A DNA stretch of 64,000 bases from Pseudomonas sp. KU26590 (GCF_026153515.1 NZ_CP110644.1:4839501-4903500), one strand, 5' to 3'. Positions 19,479 through 28,546 are shown, numbered from the stretch's first letter. Made by a program: numbers and translations. Notes: generated from the letters alone by a model not told the origin.

Positions 19479-19931
19479 ATGCCTGTCTCATTGGTCCGCC
19501 CTGACCCCGCGCCGCTTCTGGCACCTGGTGAAACCGTGGTGCTGTTCGACGGTGTCTGCAAACTGTGTAGCGGCTGGGCGAGATTTCTGATCCGGCACGA
19601 CCCTCATCATCGAATCCGACTGGCAGCGGTGCAGTCGCCCGAAGGACAAGCATTGCTGGCCTGGGCAGGGTTGCCACTGGATGCGTTCGACACCATGGCG
19701 GTCATTCGCGATCAGCATTACTGGGTACGCTCGGAGGCATTCTTCGAGGTGGTTAAGCTGCTGCCGGCAGCGTGGCCAGTGTTTCGGATGCTGCGTATTT
19801 TTCCGCACTGGTTTCGTGACTGGGCTTACGACCGCGTCGCACTAAACCGCTATCGTCTGTTTGGCAAACACGAGGTTTGCCTGCTGCCAACACCTGACCA
19901 TCAACAGCGCTTCCTCAAGGAATTTTCGTGA
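19479..19931 (+). CDS. DCC-family thiol-disulfide oxidoreductase-like protein (DUF393)
   Basis: This 150-residue protein carries the signature DGVCKLC near its N-terminus (VVLFDGVCKLCSGW), the DxxCxxC pattern that names the DCC/DUF393 family of thioredoxin-like small proteins. The open frame starts 30 codons earlier, but ATG 19479 gives the family-typical N-terminus. Its TGA overlaps the GTG of the DoxX-like gene (GTGA), an arrangement often seen for DCC and DoxX-like partners, so the two once formed an operon. Confidence 0.85.
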   Translation: MPVSLVRPDPAPLLAPGETVVLFDGVCKLCSGWARFLIRHDPHHRIRLAAVQSPEGQALLAWAGLPLDAFDTMAVIRDQHYWVRSEAFFEVVKLLPAAWPVFRMLRIFPHWFRDWAYDRVALNRYRLFGKHEVCLLPTPDHQQRFLKEFS

Positions 19932-20341
19932 ACGGGATGCGCCAAGTTCACTGGCTGGCACGCGGCAGCCTCGCGTTCATGTTCGCTTACCACGGCCTGG
20001 TGCCGAAGCTGATCGCATTAAGCCCCGGAGAGCATTCGCTGTTGCAGGCTCACAGCCTGGAACACGCTACATAGTTGGTCCAAGCAGCGGGCGTGGCAGA
20101 ACTGGTCCTGGCCGCAGTGTTGCTTCTTCTACCCCGGCTCCACTGGCCGCTGCCACTCACCGGACTCATCCTGCTAGCTTTGCTGGTAGATGTGGCAATC
20201 ATGCAACCCTCGATGCTCTTGGACGCGTTCAATCCGGTCACGTTGAATGTGGCGGGAATGGCGTTATGCGCCATCGCGTGGACTACAAGGCCAAGGGATC
20301 AGTCCACTTGGGGGGAAGTCAGGAATTCTGCTGAACACTAA
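19928..20341 (+). pseudogene. DoxX-like membrane protein gene interrupted by an in-frame TAG
   Basis: From GTG 19928 the frame reads a DoxX-like N-terminus (SLAFMFAYHGLVPKLIAL) for 48 codons, meets TAG at 20072-20074, then continues in the same frame as VQAAGVAELVLAAVLLLLP and two more hydrophobic segments to the stop at 20341. The two halves match one DoxX-like family protein of about 137 residues. A single CAG-to-TAG type change explains the break. Reading error, true inactivation, or split translation cannot be told apart here. Confidence 0.8.
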
Positions 20342-20381
20342 GAACACTAGCTGACGACTGTCAGCCTGGAACGATAGCGGA

Positions 20382-20681
20382 CTACCTGCCGGTCAGGAAC
20401 GTATAGATGAACAGGCCGAAAAAGGCACCACAGGACAGGTAGGCCATCGCCATCATGCACTTTCCTGCTTTCTCAGCGCTTCCCTCGCCCTCGCGATACA
20501 CAATGCTCCCCGTCGCGCCGAAGAAAATAGCAGGCAACATATAGGCCCGAAAATGTGCGATCACTTGCGCCCGCTCAGGCAAAAACCAGATGAGAACCAA
20601 GAAAAACAGCAATACGCCGTACGCCAGGCCAGCGAATACGAAGGAGCCGCTGAGTGGTTTATTGCGTTTCGCTTGAGTCAT
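20382..20681 (-). CDS. Small hypothetical membrane protein, 99 residues
   Basis: Three hydrophobic segments (about 13-33, 46-58 with a short loop, and 76-96) and a basic N-terminus (MTQAKRNKP) suggest a small inner-membrane protein. I do not recognise the family. It stands alone, convergent with the broken DoxX-like gene. The start ATG 20681 follows GGAA-containing sequence. Confidence 0.6.
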   Translation of the reverse strand: MTQAKRNKPLSGSFVFAGLAYGVLLFFLVLIWFLPERAQVIAHFRAYMLPAIFFGATGSIVYREGEGSAEKAGKCMMAMAYLSCGAFFGLFIYTFLTGR

Positions 20682-20811
20682 ATTTCCGCTTCCTTGCGCA
20701 TTGAAGATCGATGTAAATGCCCCGAGACGTCCTACTTAAAGCGAAGGGGCTGACAGTAGGCTTTAGGGAACTTCTGCAGTAGATCAGAACAGCCTTCGAT
20801 AAAAGCAACTT

Positions 20812-21859
20812 CGGCGGCCAGAATAACGATGTTTCCCTGCCTGAAACAACGTCCTCTTAAGGATGGATGAATCCATCAGATGCGCATCAAAAGGCTCCAG
20901 CGAAAAAGACCGAATGAGATATCGTGTCGAGCCATGGATCCGCAGACAACCCAAGGACGCCAATGCTCAGTTCGCTCATATCAAATGGTCAGCCACCAAC
21001 GTATGACCGATCAGAACCTGTAGTCCCCTGGTGGAGTTTTACGAAAACAGTCCTGGGGGCAACTGCCCTATCGTTAGTACGTGATGGGCTGATCGGATTG
21101 GACGACGCTATTCCCGATCAGCGTTTCACGTTACGCCAGCTACTGCGACATGAGGCAGGTCTGGCCGATTATGGCGAACTGGCGGAGTATCACGCCGCCG
21201 TTTCGACCAGCGAGTCAGCCTGGTCGTCAGATGAAATGATGCAACGTCTTGACGGTGCTCGGCTTCGATACAGCCCCGGAACCGGATGGCGCTATTCTAA
21301 TGTTGGATACATGCTGGTCGGCATGCTTATCGAGCGGCTAACGGACCTGAAGCTTGATGATGCGGTGAGTCAACGAGCACTGAACCCTCTGGGCCTATCG
21401 AACGTTCGCTTCGCCAAAACGCGAGCGGACTTACAAACGACCCATCCAGCAAGCACATCAAACTATGACCCGGCCTGGGTCTACCATGGCTTGCTGATCG
21501 GCCCACTCTCGCAAGCGGCGGTATTCCTGGATCGACTCCTGTCCGGTGACCTTCTCCCGACAAATCTTCTTCAGCAAATGCAGGCAGCACGGACATTGGG
21601 CGGCGCGATCCCCGGGCGCCCGTGGACCACTGCCGGCTATGGCCTCGGTGTCATGCAGGGTTCGATTGACGGCGGGTTTACCCTGTGCGGACACACTGGC
21701 TGCGGACCTGGCAGCGTCATTGCCGTTTACCGCGGATGCGACGGCGACACATCGGCGTGTTGCGCAGCGTTTCAGGCCAACGCCAGTGAAGGCGCCGTCG
21801 AAGCCTTTATTGCTGAACAGCTGATCCGGGTCCTGCGGCAGGGGGCTGAAACCGTCTAA
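20812..21859 (+). repeat. Left copy of duplicated serine-hydrolase segment
   Basis: From CGGCGGCCAGAATAACGATG onward this segment matches 30726-31773, including about 150 bases of non-coding leader and the whole gene. The copies differ by scattered substitutions and small indels in the leader (for example CTCTTAAGGATGGATG here against CTACAACGGATG there). Similarity ends just after the stop codons. Confidence 0.9.
20963..21859 (+). CDS. Beta-lactamase-related serine hydrolase (copy 1)
   Basis: This 298-residue member of the class C beta-lactamase/esterase/D,D-peptidase superfamily has SxxK as SFTK (Ser25-Lys28), YxN as YSN (111-113) and HTG as GHTGCGPGS (244-246). The frame is open from GTG 20924, but ATG 20963 has AAGGA five bases upstream and is preferred. 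No signal peptide is evident, so a cytoplasmic esterase or peptidase is as likely as a beta-lactamase. A second copy with the same motifs lies at 30877. The substrate is unknown. Confidence 0.85.
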   Translation: MLSSLISNGQPPTYDRSEPVVPWWSFTKTVLGATALSLVRDGLIGLDDAIPDQRFTLRQLLRHEAGLADYGELAEYHAAVSTSESAWSSDEMMQRLDGARLRYSPGTGWRYSNVGYMLVGMLIERLTDLKLDDAVSQRALNPLGLSNVRFAKTRADLQTTHPASTSNYDPAWVYHGLLIGPLSQAAVFLDRLLSGDLLPTNLLQQMQAARTLGGAIPGRPWTTAGYGLGVMQGSIDGGFTLCGHTGCGPGSVIAVYRGCDGDTSACCAAFQANASEGAVEAFIAEQLIRVLRQGAETV

Positions 21860-21929
21860 ATCCATTGCCTCGGCCAGGGGCTATTGGGCGGATGACTGCT
21901 GTGAGTCGATAGCAGAACTTCGTCAAGGG

Positions 21930-22105
21930 CACACCACGTTAGACAGACTCTGGTAAAGGCGCTTGTTGCACATGCCGCTCTGCGCTTTAAGAACGTGTGC
22001 CTTGCCACCGACACCTCTAATGGCGACGCGTTTTATCGGCGGTGTGGCCTCATGCGAATAAATCACGACCATGCCACCCATGCCATGGGCTTGAGCGAGG
22101 CCTGA
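21930..22105 (+). pseudogene. GNAT acetyltransferase C-terminal remnant
   Basis: One frame reads RQTLVKALVAHAALRF..., then LATDTSNGDAFYRRCGL and on to a TGA at 22103-22105. This is the acetyl-CoA-binding helix and the N-x-x-A-x-x-F-Y-x-x-x-G-F/L motif that ends GNAT domains. No start codon or N-terminal half is present. It is probably a fossil fragment. The remainder of the 515-base gap between the hydrolase and the DUF4239 gene (21860-22374) shows nothing else I can support. Confidence 0.5.
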
Positions 22106-22374
22106 CTCAGGCAACTATTGATAGGGTAAAAGCAACGATTGAAGGTCGGATGTTTATGCCACCAGTTTGAATGGAAGTCCCCATAACCACGATATTCAGC
22201 AAATACCCATTGGGTTTTTCTTGGAGAGGTCCACCACTTTCAGGAATTTCACCTACATTTAGCGTCTGTAAGTTCAGCCCTCTCTTGATCTCAATATCTT
22301 GACCTGTTTCGCCAGAATAACGCTTTGCTCCCATCAACCTGTTGTCCACACGACACTCATGGAGGAAACAAGCC

Positions 22375-23136
22375 TTGTCTCATCTGGCGATTGCTGCAGC
22401 CGTGTTCATGTGTGTCTTTGGCTGCGCCCTTCTCGGCCTGCACGTGCGAGAAAAACTGCCAGACCATCATTTGAGCGACGACTCGATTGGCGTTGTGAAG
22501 CTGGCGACCGGGCTGATCGCTACGTTGGCTGCGCTGGTGTTGGGACTGCTGATCTCATCCGCGAAGAACATTTACGACACGGCCAGTACCGAGTTGGTCC
22601 AGAACGCTGCAATGGTCATTCAGCTTGATCGGGACCTGGCCAGGTACGGCCCCCAGACCGAACCTATCCGCGCAGTGCTCAAGCGCAATTATGCAGAGGC
22701 AGTAGAAAGCCTGGCGTCTGGCGACAGTGCAAGACTGTCCCAATTGAATGGAGCGCTCGCGATTTCACGCTCGGAAGGCCTGCAAGCCAGCATTCAGTCG
22801 CTCGTCCCTGCCGAAGACACCCAGCAGGCGGCCAAGGCGCAGTCATTGCGAATCGTCGACGAGATTTTCGCGGCGCGCTGGCTCACTCTTCTGCAGGCAC
22901 ACGGTTCGATCCCGACACCTCTTCTGATCGTCCTGGTGGCGTGGCTTTCGATTATTTTCGGATGCTTTGGTCTGTTTGCCAAAGCCAACGGCACGGTGGT
23001 CGGGGCTTTGATGATGTGCGCACTCAGCAGTGCGGGCGCTGTACTGATGATTGAGGAACTGAGCAGGCCCCTTGACGGTTTCGTTAAGGTCTCCGTTGCG
23101 CCAATGCGAGACACGCTCGAAAGAATGGGCCAGTGA
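22375..23136 (+). CDS. DUF4239 (bestrophin-like) membrane protein
   Basis: The protein has about 253 residues, with two N-terminal hydrophobic segments and the DUF4239 landmarks VKLATGLIATLAALVLGLLI and SSAKNIYD, then a helical middle and two C-terminal hydrophobic segments (IPTPLLIVLVAWLSIIFGCF and following). The frame is open from TTG 22342, but TTG 22375 has GGAGG nine bases upstream and gives the usual family N-terminus. Members may be channels distantly related to bestrophins; function is not established. Confidence 0.75.
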   Translation: MSHLAIAAAVFMCVFGCALLGLHVREKLPDHHLSDDSIGVVKLATGLIATLAALVLGLLISSAKNIYDTASTELVQNAAMVIQLDRDLARYGPQTEPIRAVLKRNYAEAVESLASGDSARLSQLNGALAISRSEGLQASIQSLVPAEDTQQAAKAQSLRIVDEIFAARWLTLLQAHGSIPTPLLIVLVAWLSIIFGCFGLFAKANGTVVGALMMCALSSAGAVLMIEELSRPLDGFVKVSVAPMRDTLERMGQ

Positions 23137-23188
23137 CGTCTGACCGAGACTTCAGGCTTGCTTCAAGTGTTCGGACCCGGGAGCGCAA

Positions 23189-23706
23189 ATGAAAACGCTC
23201 ATGATCAAAATCAAACATGAATGCATGAAGGTGCTCCCGCCCACAGTGTTTTTCTTCGTTATGTTGCACATCGTCGCCCTGATTCGCGCGCTCATGGTTA
23301 AGGGGTCGGGGGTGGATCTGCCTGTTTCAATGTCGGTGCTGATCGCCGCGCTTATATTGGCAAGTCTGTATTGGTTGCCGATATGCTGCCGTTCATCAAT
23401 CGATTCCCTGACAAGCCACTGATCTGGAACATTGCCTGCAAAACCCTCATGTACGCCTTCGTCGCACTGGTTGTTCATTATTTAGAGCGACTCTACGACC
23501 ACTGGAATGAGGCTTCTGGCTTTCTCGATGCCAACGCGCTGCTATGGTCATCCATGAACTGGCCTCGCTTCTGGGCGGTTCAGATCTTGCTGGCCACATT
23601 GATATTCATGTACTGCGTCATCGCAGAGCTGGCACGTGTCATCGGGCATGAGCGTCTTAAACGAATGTTTATTGGCCCTTTACCGGTGAAAGATGCATCG
23701 GTGTAA
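23189..23706 (+). pseudogene. Frameshifted four-helix membrane protein gene
   Basis: The first frame (from ATG 23189, MKTLMIKIKHECMKVLPPTV...) runs to ...SVLIAALILA and then leaves the protein; the adjacent frame continues GKSVLVADMLPFINRFPDKP... to the stop at 23706. The join lies at TTGGCAAG (23358-23365), where one extra G (TTGGGCAAG) would restore LILGKSVLVADM. The whole protein would be about 172 residues with four hydrophobic segments. I recognise it as a conserved hypothetical membrane family but cannot name it. It follows the DUF4239 gene closely. Confidence 0.75.
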
Positions 23707-23802
23707 TTGAGCACACGGGCGGCGTTGTAGGCCGCCTCGGCTGGCTTGATAGCTGTGCCTTACTCAGCGCGTACTTACGCCACCTGCCCTCCCGCGTTTC
23801 AT

Positions 23803-24013
23803 TCATCTCTTCACTAGCGAGCTGACCAGCTCAGGCCATTGCTCCACCAACGCATCACGTACGCGTAGTCCTGCGGGCACCGATTGCGCGTGGTCATCTT
23901 GAGCCAGACGCGCGAAAACCAGGGAATGCTCGCCCTTGGTCGCCCAACCGACAAACCGACAAACCGACAAACCTGCCATAACCATGGGCCTCATCGCTTG
24001 CGCCGTCTCCCAT
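23803..24013 (-). pseudogene. C-terminal fragment of a class D beta-lactamase
   Basis: This piece matches the last 70 or so codons of the intact class D gene at 29849 (FVGWATKGEHSLVFARLAQDD and onward to EQWPELVSS). Similarity stops near 24013, just before the end of the chloride-channel gene. Inside it, CGACAAAC is present three times in tandem (23949-23972) where the intact gene has it once, a 16-base insertion that shifts the frame. No start, SxxK or KTG region is present. Confidence 0.85.
23949..23972. repeat. Three tandem copies of CGACAAAC
   Basis: An exact 8-base unit is repeated three times within the beta-lactamase fragment; the intact copy near 29990 has one. This is a typical slipped-strand expansion. 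Confidence 0.9.
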
Positions 24014-24041
24014 TCGGGGAACCACACAGGGACTGCAAGCA

Positions 24042-25379
24042 CTAGCGATCGGCCTTGTGTGTGGCGGCATCCTCTGCCGGGGACTGAATAAAACCTCGTG
24101 CCAATTGTTGGTACAACTCAGGCCCCATTCTCGAGCTGACGCCTTTGGCGATCAACGCAACCGCCATAAGGCTGATCACCATGCCGTGGCTGTCGATCAT
24201 CTCCATCACGATGATTGCGGACGTGATCGGCGATTGGGTCACAGCGGCCAGAAAACCCACCATGCACAGGGCAATGATCGGCTGCGCAGCCAGACCGAAA
24301 AGGTCAGCGGCGTTGGCGCCGACAGCCGCCCCTACTGCCAGGGACGGGGCAAAGATGCCGCCGGGAATACCAGAAAAATACGTCACCACGGTGGCAAGAA
24401 ACCGCGTGACAGGCGCGTGCCATGGCAAGCCGATGTCGGAGGCGATCACCTGGGAGGTTATGCCGTAACCGCTACCGAATGACATGCCTCCGCTGACCCA
24501 GCCCAGAATCGCAACAATCAACCCGCAGGCACCGGCAAACCATACCGGATGCCGGCGGCGCCATTCCCAGACGACAAAGCCGCTATGACGCTGGGGCCAC
24601 AGCAGCATCCGGCTGAACAATCCACCCAGCAACCCACAGCCGATACCGATCACCAGAACAGGACCGAGGATATCGAAACTGATGTCCGGAACATCGAAGT
24701 GACCGAAATAGTTGTAGTTGCCCTGCAAGGCGATGGCGACCATGCCCGACAGAATAATGGTGCTGAGCAGGACTCCGCTGGTTCGGGTTTCGAGCTTGCG
24801 GCCCAACTCCTCCACCGCGAAGGCGATGCCGGCCAGCGGCGTGTTGAACGCCGCAGCGATGCCGGCCGCGCCCCCTGCCAGAATCAGGTCTTCGGCGCGA
24901 ACGATGCGTGCGTTGGGCAGAAAACGGTGAAAAAAATGCATGATCGAGGCCGCCACCTGCACCGACGGGCCTTCGCGGCCCGCAGAAAACCCGCCGGTCA
25001 ACGCCAGCGTGCCCAGGCTCATCTTGGCGAACGCAATGCGCAGTGACACCAGTTTGTCGACACGCTTGCCCTGATGTACCAGCCGGGTGGCTGCGATGAC
25101 TTGCGGAATGCCACTGCCCTGAGCGCCGACGAAGAATCGGGTGGTGAGCCACACGACGAGCATGCCGACCAGTGGGGTGTAAACGAACGGCAGCCAGGGC
25201 CGCTCTGTGGTGTGCAGGGAAAACTGTGCGAGGGCGATATCGGCCATGCGGGCGAACAGTACGACAAGCAGCCCGGCAAGCGTCGCCGCGGCCCAGAGTG
25301 TGACGCGGGTGCGCCATCGCATGGAGGCGAAACGACGGCGGATCAGCGTTAGAGGTTTGATCACCGGTGGGTTTCCCAT
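24042..25379 (-). CDS. CLC-family chloride channel/antiporter
   Basis: This 445-residue polytopic protein carries the three CLC selectivity signatures: GSGIPQ near residue 89, GREGPSVQ near 134 (with the gating glutamate kept), and GGIFAPSLAVGA near 345. The gating Glu is compatible with either H+/Cl- exchange or gated conductance. It starts at ATG 25379 without a strong Shine-Dalgarno, and GTG codons ten or so residues later are alternatives. It stands alone, and its 3' end abuts the beta-lactamase fragment. Confidence 0.93.
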   Translation of the reverse strand: MGNPPVIKPLTLIRRRFASMRWRTRVTLWAAATLAGLLVVLFARMADIALAQFSLHTTERPWLPFVYTPLVGMLVVWLTTRFFVGAQGSGIPQVIAATRLVHQGKRVDKLVSLRIAFAKMSLGTLALTGGFSAGREGPSVQVAASIMHFFHRFLPNARIVRAEDLILAGGAAGIAAAFNTPLAGIAFAVEELGRKLETRTSGVLLSTIILSGMVAIALQGNYNYFGHFDVPDISFDILGPVLVIGIGCGLLGGLFSRMLLWPQRHSGFVVWEWRRRHPVWFAGACGLIVAILGWVSGGMSFGSGYGITSQVIASDIGLPWHAPVTRFLATVVTYFSGIPGGIFAPSLAVGAAVGANAADLFGLAAQPIIALCMVGFLAAVTQSPITSAIIVMEMIDSHGMVISLMAVALIAKGVSSRMGPELYQQLARGFIQSPAEDAATHKADR

Positions 25380-25529
25380 TTAAAGATCAGCGCAGTGCGA
25401 CCGTCAGACTACCCAAATAAGCCATGACCTCCAAGGCACTCTAATCCTCGGCCCGCACGCCCGCCTCGCCTCGCCTTAACGTCGGACTGAGTGGCGAGGA
25501 TGTCGCTGAGCGCTGTTCCAGCCGTCTCG

Positions 25530-26321
25530 TCAGTGCACTGGCTTCAGACCGCAGCGTTCTATGGCGTCATGCGCGTTTTCCGAACCCAGGTAGTCCAGCA
25601 ACGCCTTGCCTTCGTTGGGATGCGCACTGTTTTTAACAACAGCACCTGAGTACAGAACCATCTGCTGCACGTTGTCGGGTATCAAGCCCACGATATCGAT
25701 GCCTTCGATCGGCGTGAGCCCACTCAACTGCTGGAACCCCAACTCTGCTTCGCCTCGGGCCACGACATCCCCCACCGGTTCAACAGATACGACCTTGCCC
25801 TTGAGCATGAATCGCGGGTACAGCTTCATGTGCGGGAACAACCAATGGGAGAGATAAAGGCCGCTTGCGCTGTCGGAATAGGCGACCGAGTCTGCATTCA
25901 ACAGCGTCTCGCGAAAGGCTTTCATACTGCCGATATCCGGTTGTGCTGCACCTTTGCGCACCGCCATGGCAATGAATGATTTCCCCAGATCAACACGCGT
26001 ACGTGGGTCGACTTGATTGCGGGCGGTCAGCGTGTCCAGGGACGAACCCAGTGTCAGCACCACATCCGCTTCTTCCTTGCGGTCGAGGCGCTTATCAATT
26101 GCCTGCGGTGTGGGCCCACTTGCCGGAGCCACCGTCACCTGCAGCTTCACCCCACTGGCTTTTTCGTATTCAGGGGCGATGGCGAGTATCGCGCCCTTGA
26201 AGCCGTTGGAACTGAGGACCTTGAGCGTCACTGGCAGCGTTTTGGGTGCATCGGCGGCGTGGATCACGCCCGTACTCAACAACGCACAGGACAACAGCAA
26301 AGGTTTGAAGGGTAGGCGCAC
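25530..26321 (-). CDS. Periplasmic substrate-binding protein (ModA-like, SBP_bac_11 type)
   Basis: The protein has 263 residues and a clear Sec signal (MRLPFKPLLLSCALLSTGVI, cleavage after HAADA region). The mature part begins LKVLSSNGFKGAILAIAPEYEKASG, as in molybdate-type binding proteins. GTG 26321 is chosen because GAGGAA lies nine to ten bases upstream and the signal peptide begins exactly there; the open frame runs much further upstream through the neighbouring regulator gene and is not real there. No permease or ATPase gene is adjacent, so it may serve a sensor or a distant transporter. It is divergent from the response regulator. Confidence 0.85.
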   Translation of the reverse strand: MRLPFKPLLLSCALLSTGVIHAADAPKTLPVTLKVLSSNGFKGAILAIAPEYEKASGVKLQVTVAPASGPTPQAIDKRLDRKEEADVVLTLGSSLDTLTARNQVDPRTRVDLGKSFIAMAVRKGAAQPDIGSMKAFRETLLNADSVAYSDSASGLYLSHWLFPHMKLYPRFMLKGKVVSVEPVGDVVARGEAELGFQQLSGLTPIEGIDIVGLIPDNVQQMVLYSGAVVKNSAHPNEGKALLDYLGSENAHDAIERCGLKPVH

Positions 26322-26382
26322 GGCGGACAGTTCCTCGTCTGGAAAAGACCCTACGCTAAAGGAGCCTTTGGCCCCGCCCGCG

Positions 26383-26396
26383 TTAACCCGTGTTAA
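26383..26396. promoter_or_regulatory. Candidate response-regulator site TTAACCC-N3-TTAA (divergent promoter)
   Basis: TTAACCCGTGTTAA lies between the divergent binding-protein and response-regulator genes. The same 14-base layout (TTAACCC, three bases, TTAA) recurs at 28543 ahead of the carboxypeptidase gene. Direct TTAA repeats about one helical turn apart are typical of OmpR/PmrA/QseB-family binding sites. The link to the neighbouring regulator is inference. Confidence 0.5.
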
Positions 26397-26481
26397 GAAA
26401 GATTTAGTTTGAAGGTCGGACCTACCGTCCCAAGGTGCACCTGCCGTTAGAATGAACGCCCTTCTCAGCCTGGAGATCCGA

Positions 26482-27159
26482 ATGATTCGTGCACTGGTCA
26501 TCGAGGATGACGAAGTCACTGCGCAGGCCATCATCGCCGAGCTTGAGGCCCATGGTTTCAGCGCACAGTGGGCCGACAATGGCCGCGATGGCCTTGCCAT
26601 GGCGATCGCCGGAGGCCATGAGGTCATTACGCTGGACCGCATGCTGCCCGATTTCGACGGGCTGACCATCGTCAGCACGTTGCGCCAGTTAGCGATACAG
26701 ACCCCCGTACTGATGATCAGCGCGCTGTCGGACGTCGACGAGCGTGTGCGCGGTCTGCGCTCCGGGGGTGATGACTACCTCACTAAACCATTCTCCATGG
26801 TGGAAATGATCGCGCGCCTGGAAGTTTTGCTACGCGGTCCCTCCCTGGACAACAACGGGCACTGCCTTGAGTTCGGCAGTCTGCACGTCAACTTGATCGA
26901 GCATTCCGTCACGCTGTACGAAGATGAAGTCGCGCTCCTGCCTACCGAGTTCAAGCTGCTCACCTACCTGATGCGTCACGCCGGGCAACTGGTCACCCGA
27001 ACCATGTTGTTCCAGGAAGTCTGGGGCTATCACTTCGACCCAGGCACCAACATCATCGATGTGCACATCGGTCGCCTGCGCAAAAAAATAGAGCGCACGG
27101 GTGCGCCGACTATCCAGACAATTCGTGGATCGGGTTATGTTCTCGTCGAAAAAAACTGA
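26482..27159 (+). CDS. OmpR-family response regulator
   Basis: The 225-residue protein has a receiver domain with acidic pair EDD (8-10), phosphoryl-accepting Asp52 (VITLDRMLP) and Lys102 (LTKPF), followed by a winged-helix DNA-binding domain (about 130-225; LLPTEFKLLTYLMRHAG, NIIDVHIGRLRKKIE, IRGSGYVL). ATG 26482 has a GGAG Shine-Dalgarno, and ten in-frame codons upstream are ignored. It overlaps the kinase gene by 23 bases. Neighbouring genes (binding protein, D,D-carboxypeptidase, class D beta-lactamase) suggest an envelope or cell-wall regulon. Confidence 0.95.
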   Translation: MIRALVIEDDEVTAQAIIAELEAHGFSAQWADNGRDGLAMAIAGGHEVITLDRMLPDFDGLTIVSTLRQLAIQTPVLMISALSDVDERVRGLRSGGDDYLTKPFSMVEMIARLEVLLRGPSLDNNGHCLEFGSLHVNLIEHSVTLYEDEVALLPTEFKLLTYLMRHAGQLVTRTMLFQEVWGYHFDPGTNIIDVHIGRLRKKIERTGAPTIQTIRGSGYVLVEKN

Positions 27160-28546
27160 TCGCTGGCGCTCCAGCAACAGCCGCCTGATCGGTTTGTATG
27201 CGGTGTTCTTCGTGGCATGGGGTGGCGCATTCACCGGCGTGCTGTATTGGCAGATTTCCGCCTACCTGGGCACGGTCGCAGAACGAACCCTGATGCAGCG
27301 CGCTCATTACTACCAGAAGGTCCCTGATGCGGCACTGGTCGCTGAACTGGCTGGCAGCGAGGTGTATTCCACCCCGGGAATCGACGCGTACGGTCTGTTC
27401 GAGGCCAGCGGTAAACACCTCACCGGCGACCTGCTGAAGCTTCGCTCCAATTTGCCTGACGATGGCCACGTGCACTATCTGGAGCGCGGCTTGAGCATCG
27501 CCTTGCCCAATGAGGAAACCCGCAGCAGTTACGCGCTCAGGCTTAACCGGCCGGATGGACGGATCCTGATTCTCGCCCGTGATGGCGGGTCGATTTCGGC
27601 AGTCGGCGGCATCATCGGGCAGGCGCTGTTCTGGGGGCTTTCACTGACGCTGATCCCCGGTCTGATCGGCTGGCGATTGCTGCGCAGGCGACCCATTCGC
27701 CGGGTCGAACGGTTGCAGCGCAGCACCGAAAGCATCGTTTCAGGCAACCTGGGCGAGCGTCTTCCACTGTCCGCTCGCCGGGATGAGCTCGACATGCTGG
27801 CCAGCGCCGTGAACACCATGCTCGAACACATCGAGCAACTAATGCTTGAAGTCAAAAGCGTGTGCGACGGCATCGCGCACGACCTGCGCACGCCCCTGAC
27901 GCGGCTTCGGGCTCGCCTGTATCAACTGCAAAAGCTGCCGCTGCAAAGCGCTCACGCCCATACGTTGAATCTGGCGCTGGAAGAGAGCGAGTCCATCATG
28001 TTGCGGTTTCAGGGGCTGCTGCGCATCTCCGAGCTGGAAGATACGCGGCGGCGTTCGGCGTTTCAGGCATTTCAGGCGGAAGCGCTGTTGCAACAGGCCC
28101 ATGAATTTTATGAGCCGCTGGCGCAGGAAAAAAACCAACGGCTGGTGCTGTGCCTTGGCGGGGAATATCCGGCCCTGCAGGGTGACGTTGCCCTGCTCTT
28201 CGAGGCCTTGGTGAACCTGATGGATAACGCCATCAAGTTCACCCAGGCCGGGGGCGAAATACACCTGAGTTGCTGGCGCAAGGAACACAGCGTGACCATC
28301 GAGGTGCTCGACAACGGTCCCGGGATCCCGGTCCACGAAAGAAAGGATGTCATCCGCCGCCTTTATCGCGGCGACGCGACACGGCAGCAACCTGGCAACG
28401 GCCTGGGCCTTTCGCTGGTTGCGGCCATTGCGCGCCTGCACGGATTTGACTTGAGTATTGAGGCGGGCAATGAGGGGCGCGGTACGCGGGTCGTTCTCAA
28501 CTGCCCGCTGGCTGTCCCCGGAACCCGCTTCTTAAACAATTATTAA
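27137..28546 (+). CDS. Membrane sensor histidine kinase
   Basis: This 469-residue kinase partners the upstream regulator. It has two membrane segments (about 17-40 and 160-185) around a periplasmic loop of about 120 residues, a HAMP linker (RRRPIRRVERLQRSTESIVSG region), an H-box (GIAHDLRTPLTRLRARL, around residue 250), N-box (LMDNAIKFT), G1 (LDNGPGIP) and G2 (GNGLGLSLV). ATG 27137 lies inside the regulator's last codons; the longer frame from 27101 is less likely. The ligand is not evident. Confidence 0.95.
   Translation: MFSSKKTDRWRSSNSRLIGLYAVFFVAWGGAFTGVLYWQISAYLGTVAERTLMQRAHYYQKVPDAALVAELAGSEVYSTPGIDAYGLFEASGKHLTGDLLKLRSNLPDDGHVHYLERGLSIALPNEETRSSYALRLNRPDGRILILARDGGSISAVGGIIGQALFWGLSLTLIPGLIGWRLLRRRPIRRVERLQRSTESIVSGNLGERLPLSARRDELDMLASAVNTMLEHIEQLMLEVKSVCDGIAHDLRTPLTRLRARLYQLQKLPLQSAHAHTLNLALEESESIMLRFQGLLRISELEDTRRRSAFQAFQAEALLQQAHEFYEPLAQEKNQRLVLCLGGEYPALQGDVALLFEALVNLMDNAIKFTQAGGEIHLSCWRKEHSVTIEVLDNGPGIPVHERKDVIRRLYRGDATRQQPGNGLGLSLVAAIARLHGFDLSIEAGNEGRGTRVVLNCPLAVPGTRFLNNY

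Noticed and set aside
22107..22349. An 80-codon minus-strand frame upstream of the DUF4239 gene
   Set aside because: No family resemblance and no Shine-Dalgarno seen; it overlaps the upstream region of a supported gene. It could be real but evidence is lacking.
24010..24030. GGAACCACAC as a possible hrp box
   Set aside because: GGAACC is followed directly by CCAC-like bases without the 15-16 base spacer.
25735..25768. GGAACC followed by CCACGACA inside the binding-protein gene
   Set aside because: The spacer is about 21 bases, too long for a hrp box, and it lies within coding sequence.
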